DNA from: JBBARC01 sp040400005
Lineage (GTDB): Bacteria; Pseudomonadota; Alphaproteobacteria; Acetobacterales; Acetobacteraceae
DNA length: 64,000 nt
Direction of reading: 5' to 3'
Assembly (NCBI GenBank): GCA_040400005.1
Contig: JBBARC010000007.1
Location: 17,985 to 81,984, forward strand
In this document: one piece after another, positions 59,772-64,000 of the stretch
Layout of the letters: the number at the start of each line of letters is the position of its first letter
How positions within the stretch are numbered: position 1 is the first letter of the stretch
Translations under genes and position numbers: made by a program
Notes under the pieces: model-generated
The model's database searches: none
Seen by the model: the letters and a program-made list of their open reading frames with translations, nothing else
What the model was told of the DNA's origin: nothing

Positions 59772-60443
59772 TTAGCGGCCGCCCCGCAAAACGCGCAGCA
59801 AATCGCGTTCGCTTTGGCTTCGCGCGCGCGGTGCCGTTGCTGCTGCTGCTGGCAGCACGGGCGGTGGTTTGCTGGCGATGATGTGTGGAGGCATCATTGG
59901 CGCCGGTGGATAATATACCGGCGCTGGCCCGTAATGGCGCGCGGTGGCGGCCGGGGTGTCGCGCGGCTGGTCGCGCCAATCGTTTCGCCCCCCGCTATCG
60001 TCGCCCAAGCTTACCGGTGGCACAAGTCGTACCCGCGCGGGTTCCGGTGCCGCTTCAGCGATACCATCCGGCATAAACTCCGGGTAGCGTTGCGGCGCCG
60101 CGGGCTGATCAGCCAGCATACGCGCGCCACGCACGGTGCGTTCCAGCCGTTCGGCCAAGCGATCGCCGCGATCGCTGAGAAAACTCAAATCATCCCGCAG
60201 GCGCTGCGCAGTTTCGATCTGCCGCGCAATCTGGCGGCCGGTGCCGTCGGTGGCCGTGTGCAGCCGTTCGATACCGGCTTCCGCTTGGCGGGTGCTGTCG
60301 TTAAATCCTTCGACCAAAGTTTCCAGCACCGCGCGATCGCGTTTGAGCACACCCAATGCGCGTTCTAGCCGGCGGGCGTGAAACAGCGTGGCGGCGAGCA
60401 GCAAAATCAGCACGGCATCGAGGATGGTTGCGAAATTGGGCAT
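59772..60443 (-). CDS. DUF6468 protein of the flagellar cluster
   Basis: 223 aa from ATG 60443. An N-terminal membrane anchor (ATILDAVLILLLAATLFHAR) precedes a coiled-coil (LERALGVLKRDRAVLETLVE, ARQIETAQRLRDDLSFLSDR) followed by a Pro-rich, low-complexity tail and a basic end (RSQSERDLLRVLRGGR). The pattern is that of DUF6468, which is found between fliM and motE in many alphaproteobacteria. Function unknown. Probably a motor-associated membrane protein. Confidence 0.75.
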   Translation of the reverse strand: MPNFATILDAVLILLLAATLFHARRLERALGVLKRDRAVLETLVEGFNDSTRQAEAGIERLHTATDGTGRQIARQIETAQRLRDDLSFLSDRGDRLAERLERTVRGARMLADQPAAPQRYPEFMPDGIAEAAPEPARVRLVPPVSLGDDSGGRNDWRDQPRDTPAATARHYGPAPVYYPPAPMMPPHIIASKPPPVLPAAAATAPRARSQSERDLLRVLRGGR

Positions 60444-60530
60444 GGGCGCTCCTGGATCAGGCATTGTTTTGCGCGCAGCAGGTTAGGAAAAGGTTGAAGG
60501 TGGTGCGGGAAAAAGCGTTCGGCCGGGGCG

Positions 60531-61622
60531 TTACCCCGCCTGGGTTCGCGCAATGGGGTTGCCCAGGCGTAGCGCCACATGATTTTTTCGCCGGCCGATC
60601 GCGGCTTCGAATAACCGTACCGGGCCGCAGCGCACCTCTACCGGCGCGCCAAGTGACGTGTTGAGCACAATGCGATCGCCGATTTTCAGTGCCACCACAT
60701 CGGATAGCCGCATGGTTTGTTCATCCAGCACCGCATCAAGCGAGATTTCGGTGTTCCATAATTCTTCTGCCAGATGGGTTTCCCAGATCGAATCACGGCC
60801 GAATTTTTCACCCATAAATTGCTGCAGTAGCAATTCGCGTACTGGTTCCAGTGTTGAGTACGGCAGTAAAAGTTCCAGCCGCCCCCCACGATCTTCCATA
60901 TCAACACGCAAGCGGCCCAGCACAGCGGCATTGGACAGGCGCGAGATCGTGGCAAAGCGCGGGTTCACCTCCAGACGCTCAAAGCGAAACGTCACCGGGC
61001 AAAGCGGGTCGAAGGCGGCCGAAAGATCGGCCAGCACCACGTGGATCAGCCGTTCAACCAGATTGCGCTCGATCGTGGTATAGGGGCGCCCTTCAATGCG
61101 CATGGCCGCCGTGCCACGGCGGCCACCCAGCAGCACATCGACGATGGAATAGATCATGGCGCTGTCGATCACCATAAGCCCGTAGTTATCCCATTCCTCC
61201 GCCTTGAACACCGCCAGCATTGCCGGCAGGGGAATGGAATTAAGGTAATCGCCAAAACGCAGGCTAAGGATGTTGTCGATCGAGACTTCGACGTTGTCGC
61301 TGGTGAAATTGCGCAAGCTGGTCGACATAATGCGCACCAGCCGGTCAAAAACAATTTCCAGCATCGGCAGGCGTTCGTAAGATACCAGACCAGAGCTTAT
61401 AATACGCTGAATACCACTGACCGCATCGGCCGATGATGGGTCATCATCAAAACCTAAAAGACTATCGATTTCGGCCTGGTTCAGCACCCGCGCGGGCTGG
61501 CCGCTTGGAGGGGGGCCGCTCGCCGTTTGCGCCACATGTGTTTGCGCGTCATGCGGGCCGGCGGCGGTTTCATCCACCTCAGCGCCCCAGGCCGCCGCAA
61601 GATCATCATCTTCATCGGCCGT
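60531..61622 (-). CDS. fliM: Flagellar motor switch protein FliM, apparent ACG start
   Basis: 348 aa from GTG 61577, or 363 from the ACG at 61622. The N-terminal CheY-P-binding motif LNQAEIDSLLGFDDD is present. The middle domain includes EIVFDRLVRIMSTSLRNFTS and a VDVLLGGRRGT segment. The C-terminal SPOA domain ends with LKIGDRIVLNTSLGAPVEVR. Between the fliL stop and GTG 61577 the frame is open without ATG/GTG/TTG. It reads (ACG)ADEDDDLAAAWGAE, the usual FliM opening, with TAAGGGG well spaced upstream. I infer that ACG replaces ATG as the start. Confidence 0.93.
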   Translation of the reverse strand, partial: TADEDDDLAAAWGAEVDETAAGPHDAQTHVAQTASGPPPSGQPARVLNQAEIDSLLGFDDDPSSADAVSGIQRIISSGLVSYERLPMLEIVFDRLVRIMSTSLRNFTSDNVEVSIDNILSLRFGDYLNSIPLPAMLAVFKAEEWDNYGLMVIDSAMIYSIVDVLLGGRRGTAAMRIEGRPYTTIERNLVERLIHVVLADLSAAFDPLCPVTFRFERLEVNPRFATISRLSNAAVLGRLRVDMEDRGGRLELLLPYSTLEPVRELLLQQFMGEKFGRDSIWETHLAEELWNTEISLDAVLDEQTMRLSDVVALKIGDRIVLNTSLGAPVEVRCGPVRLFEAAIGRRKNHVALRLGNPIARTQAG

Positions 61623-61634
61623 AGCACAAACCCC

Positions 61635-62201
61635 TTATTCGATAACGAGTTCGATGAACAGCACGTCGCGCACTTGGGCCGGAGCAATCGCGACATTGGC
61701 GCGATTGATGAGTTCTTCGCGCAGGCGGTAGCTGCCGATGGAGCCTTTCAGTTCGTCGGGCCGTAAATCGCGCAGATAGGTTTGAAACAGATCCTGAATG
61801 CGCGGCATGGCGGCGCTCACCGCATCGGCATCGGTTTTGCCGGGCACTTCGAGTTTGGCGTGGAGTTTAATGTACACCTGGCGTTTGCCTGGGGCGTTGA
61901 GGTTAGTGACCATTTCGGGCAGATCGACAAACACCGGCGCGTGCGGCCCGGTGGCGATCACGTCTGGTGGTTTGCCGAAGATCAGGCGCGGCAGGATGCC
62001 GCTGAACCACAGCCCCGCACCGATTGCCAGCAGCAACACCGGGGCGGCGATGAGGATAATTTTTTTTCGGCTTTGGGCGGCGGGTGGGGCGGCCGCATCG
62101 GCACCATCGGCACCATCGGCACCACCGGCATCGCTGCCGGGATCATCAACGGCGGCGGCTGGGGGGGCGGTTTTGCCTTTTTTGGCAGCGTCTTTGGCCA
62201 T
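61635..62201 (-). CDS. fliL: Flagellar basal-body protein FliL
   Basis: 188 aa. A cytoplasmic Ala/Gly/Asp-rich leader with GAD repeats (residues 26-36), one membrane segment (KKIILIAAPVLLLAIGAGLW), then the periplasmic FliL domain: HAPVFVDLPEMVTNLNAPG, KLHAKLEVPGKTDADAVSAA, and IGSYRLREELINRANVAIA. It rings the stator and modulates motor torque. It is the first gene of the flagellar cluster here. The upstream gap (44 bases to gluQ) is short, so its promoter may lie within or just behind gluQ. Confidence 0.95.
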   Translation of the reverse strand: MAKDAAKKGKTAPPAAAVDDPGSDAGGADGADGADAAAPPAAQSRKKIILIAAPVLLLAIGAGLWFSGILPRLIFGKPPDVIATGPHAPVFVDLPEMVTNLNAPGKRQVYIKLHAKLEVPGKTDADAVSAAMPRIQDLFQTYLRDLRPDELKGSIGSYRLREELINRANVAIAPAQVRDVLFIELVIE

Positions 62202-62245
62202 CGTTTAACGATAGCGCGGTTAAGTTAGTTAGCCGTTAAAATGGG

Positions 62246-63100
62246 CTAAACCGCGCAGCTCGCCATACGCCAAACCTCCGCCGCGGTTGCGCCCGCTTCC
62301 CGCAAAACCGCAACACCTGCGGCACCGTCGCGTTTGGACAGGCGCGCGCCATCCGCCCCCAGCAGCAGGCGGTGATGGGCGTAATCAGGGGCGACCCAGC
62401 CCATTAGCTGTTGCAACAGACGGTGCAAACCGGTTGCCGCCCGCAGATCTTCGCCGCGGGTCACCAGGGTAATCCCTTGGGCCGCATCATCATGGGTCAC
62501 GCAAAGATGGTAGCTGCACGGCGCATCGCGGCGCGCAAGCACGACATCACCGAAAGCTGCCGGGTTGCAGGGGATTTCTAAGGGCCGGTGATCGCGGCCA
62601 AGCTCGGTGTAAGTCAGCTTGCCGCCCTCGGCACAGGCGGCTTGCATGTGCAATCGCCAGGCGTGCGGGGCGCCGGCGGCGATGCGGTCTGCTGCCTGGC
62701 TGGGATCGATGCTGCGGCAGGTGCCGGGATAGACTGCGCCACCATCTGGCGCATGCGGGGCGCCACCGGAGGCGGCAATCTCGCGCATAATATCGGCGCG
62801 CGAGCAAAAACACGGGTAAATCAGGCGACGCGCGCGCAAGCCAGCGAGGACGGCGGCATAGTCGGGCATATGCGCCGATTGCACCCGCACCGGCTGGTCG
62901 CTGGCCAAGCCCACCCAGGCGAGGTCCTGCAGCAGGGCAAGGGCCAAGGGCGCGGTGCAGCGCGCGCCATCGATATCTTCCAGCCGCACTAGGTAGCGCC
63001 CGCCGGCGGTCCCGGCGGCGCGCCAGGCCTGCCAGGCGGCATACACATGCCCCAGGTGCAGGGCACCGGTGGGGCTGGGTGCAAAGCGGGTGGTGATCAT
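62246..63100 (-). CDS. gluQ: Glutamyl-queuosine tRNA(Asp) synthetase
   Basis: 284 aa from ATG 63100. A truncated glutamyl-tRNA synthetase: HIGH-like FAPSPTGALHLGHVYAAWQA, the zinc-binding Cys region YPCFCSRADIMREI, SYHLCVTHDDAAQGITLVTR and the KMSKS-like ARLSKRDGAAG. The anticodon-binding domain of GltX is missing, as expected for GluQ. It attaches glutamate to queuosine 34 of tRNA(Asp). The frame is open to 63331 but no earlier start is convincing. The divergent HNH gene lies 210 bases away. Confidence 0.95.
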   Translation of the reverse strand: MITTRFAPSPTGALHLGHVYAAWQAWRAAGTAGGRYLVRLEDIDGARCTAPLALALLQDLAWVGLASDQPVRVQSAHMPDYAAVLAGLRARRLIYPCFCSRADIMREIAASGGAPHAPDGGAVYPGTCRSIDPSQAADRIAAGAPHAWRLHMQAACAEGGKLTYTELGRDHRPLEIPCNPAAFGDVVLARRDAPCSYHLCVTHDDAAQGITLVTRGEDLRAATGLHRLLQQLMGWVAPDYAHHRLLLGADGARLSKRDGAAGVAVLREAGATAAEVWRMASCAV

Positions 63101-63310
63101 GCACCACCCATAGCTGCACATGCGCCGATATGACATCCACGTTACATCACCAAAGCGTGGGCAGGCTTTGGGTTGCGGCGCGGGGATACCTTTGGCATAA
63201 GCGGGGCGGTCTTGGCGGCGCTTTAAATCCTGCGATTCGTCTAAATGTCTGATCGCACATTCTGCCTGGCAAGCAGTGGTTTTTGGGGCGCGCAAGTTTA
63301 GGAGCGCGTT

Positions 63311-63871
63311 TTGCCTGACGGTGGTTTTCACTACCCAGCTCTCGTTTTGAATGCGGATTTCCGTCCGCTGTCCTATTTTCCGTTATCTGTCTGGTCGTGG
63401 CAGGATACCGTGAAAGCGGTGTTCCTTGATCGCGTCTCGGTGCTGTCGGAATACGACGTGGCGGTGCACAGCCCGAGCCGCGAAATCCGCCTGCCCAGCG
63501 TCATTGCGCTAAAAGACTACATCCCCTCGGCCAGAAAGCCGGCCTTTACCCGGTTCAACGTGTTTTTGCGCGATGCGTTTTCCTGCCAATATTGTGGCGA
63601 CCGGTTCCCCACGCACGATTTAACCTTCGATCATGTCATCCCACGCAGCCGCGGCGGCCGCACCACCTGGGAAAACGTGGTCACCGCCTGCGGCGCATGC
63701 AATTTGCGCAAAGCCAACAAGTTGCCGCGCGAATGCCGGATGTTCCCCAGGCTCACGCCGGCACAGCCCTCGACCTGGGTATTGCAGGAAAACGGCCGCG
63801 CGTTTCCGCCGAATTACCTGCATGCATCGTGGCGCGACTATTTATACTGGGATAGCGAGCTGGAGAGTTAG
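63311..63871 (+). CDS. HNH endonuclease (alphaproteobacterial McrA-like type)
   Basis: 186 aa from TTG 63311, with AGGAGCG eight bases upstream. The N-terminal part (FHYPALVLNADFRPLSYFPL, then SVWSWQDTVKAVFLDRVSVL) is typical of a small HNH family conserved as a housekeeping-like gene in alphaproteobacteria. The nuclease core has two zinc Cys pairs (FSCQYCGDRF and TACGACNLRK) around LTFDHVIPRSRGGRTTWENV. Its biological role is not established; restriction is possible but its conservation argues for another function such as DNA or RNA processing. Confidence 0.9.
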   Translation: MPDGGFHYPALVLNADFRPLSYFPLSVWSWQDTVKAVFLDRVSVLSEYDVAVHSPSREIRLPSVIALKDYIPSARKPAFTRFNVFLRDAFSCQYCGDRFPTHDLTFDHVIPRSRGGRTTWENVVTACGACNLRKANKLPRECRMFPRLTPAQPSTWVLQENGRAFPPNYLHASWRDYLYWDSELES

Positions 63872-63920
63872 CTGTGATCCGGCGTAAGGCACCGCCCTAT
63901 CGCCCAACACAGCCCCAACA

Positions 63921-63947
63921 TTCAAAAAGTCTTTTGCTTCTTTTCTT
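63921..63947 (+). repeat. Dispersed repeat arm, truncated at 63947
   Basis: AAAAAGTCTTTTGCTTC followed by TTTTCTT matches the right arm and stops exactly where the 22.4-kb copy is split, after the octamer CTTTTCTT (63940-63947). The expected continuation CAGAAAAGAAG is replaced by GTAACT-led sequence. Confidence 0.8.
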
Positions 63948-64000
63948 GTAACTCCCAAGCCCCCTGGGCCAGCAGGACCTTAAAATCTCTTGCGGCTCGG
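63948..64000. mobile_element. Probable left end of a second GTAACT-type inserted element (runs off the window)
   Basis: Sequence starting GTAACTCCCAAGCCCCCTGG replaces the normal repeat arm directly after the octamer CTTTTCTT. The first six bases equal those of the 22.4-kb MITE. Only 53 bases are in view, so the far end, its duplication and any transposase cannot be checked here. Confidence 0.5.

Noticed and set aside
1..64000. tRNA or rRNA genes
   Set aside because: No T-loop/acceptor pairings or conserved rRNA blocks were spotted by eye on either strand; a dedicated tRNA scan would settle it.

Overview
The window is about 64 kb of high-GC (roughly 60%) chromosomal DNA from an alphaproteobacterium. 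Acetobacteraceae or a nearby Rhodospirillales lineage fits best. Supporting genes are 5-aminolevulinate synthase of the C4 pathway (hemA), COQ7-type ubiquinone hydroxylase, the NDUFA12-like complex I subunit, DUF2155, DUF6111, a Tim44-like adaptor, a transketolase-like/gap/pgk gene order, and the alphaproteobacterial fliL-fliM-DUF6468-motE-cheY-cheZ cluster. No rRNA, tRNA, CRISPR array, prophage or intact transposase gene was seen.

Layout. 0-7 kb is eroded: the end of a lactate-dehydrogenase-type gene, a headless chemoreceptor fragment, an orphan WcbI-like gene, a spermidine-synthase-like pseudogene, a sorbosone-dehydrogenase-like lipoprotein and an M28 peptidase. 7-16.5 kb holds a HAF-like repeat protein, ilvD, a GNAT protein, RidA coupled to a shrunken class II ribonucleotide reductase relative, and an envelope/respiration run (NDUFA12-like, MlaD, DUF2155, DsbB, COQ7). 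16.5-22.3 kb holds a TonB-dependent receptor, an SO2930-type diheme cytochrome, a beta-helix lipoprotein and a TetR regulator. 22.7-28 kb is a ydcWTSUV-like operon (aminoaldehyde dehydrogenase plus polyamine-type ABC importer). 28.2-36.2 kb is a LysR regulator divergent from soxBDAG-purU-folD, a complete route from N-methyl groups to formate. 36.2-43.4 kb carries pgk, gap, a catalytically degenerate transketolase-like gene, a degenerate M20-like gene, a lipoprotein and hemA. 43.4-45.2 kb is a small island with an HNH endonuclease and a Phd/YoeB toxin-antitoxin pair, bordered on both sides by copies of a dispersed repeat. 45.2-54.6 kb has a sialidase-fold exported protein, CCA-transferase, P450, Tim44-like protein, MltA and speE/speD. 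54.8-62.2 kb is the flagellar switch/chemotaxis operon, and the window ends with gluQ and an HNH nuclease.

The most distinctive feature is repetitive DNA. A hairpin-rich repeat (core CTTCTTTTCTTCAGAAAAGA) occurs at eight places, almost always at gene 3' ends. In its fuller form two inverted arms flank a conserved core of about 50 bp. One copy is split by a 190-bp element with perfect 18-bp terminal inverted repeats and an 8-bp target duplication. This looks like an IS66-type MITE. A second copy, at the window edge, is cut at exactly the same target by sequence with a similar terminus. Short tandem repeats also recur in signal-peptide or N-terminal coding regions (sorbosone dehydrogenase-like gene, mltA, and the flagellar TPR-like gene).
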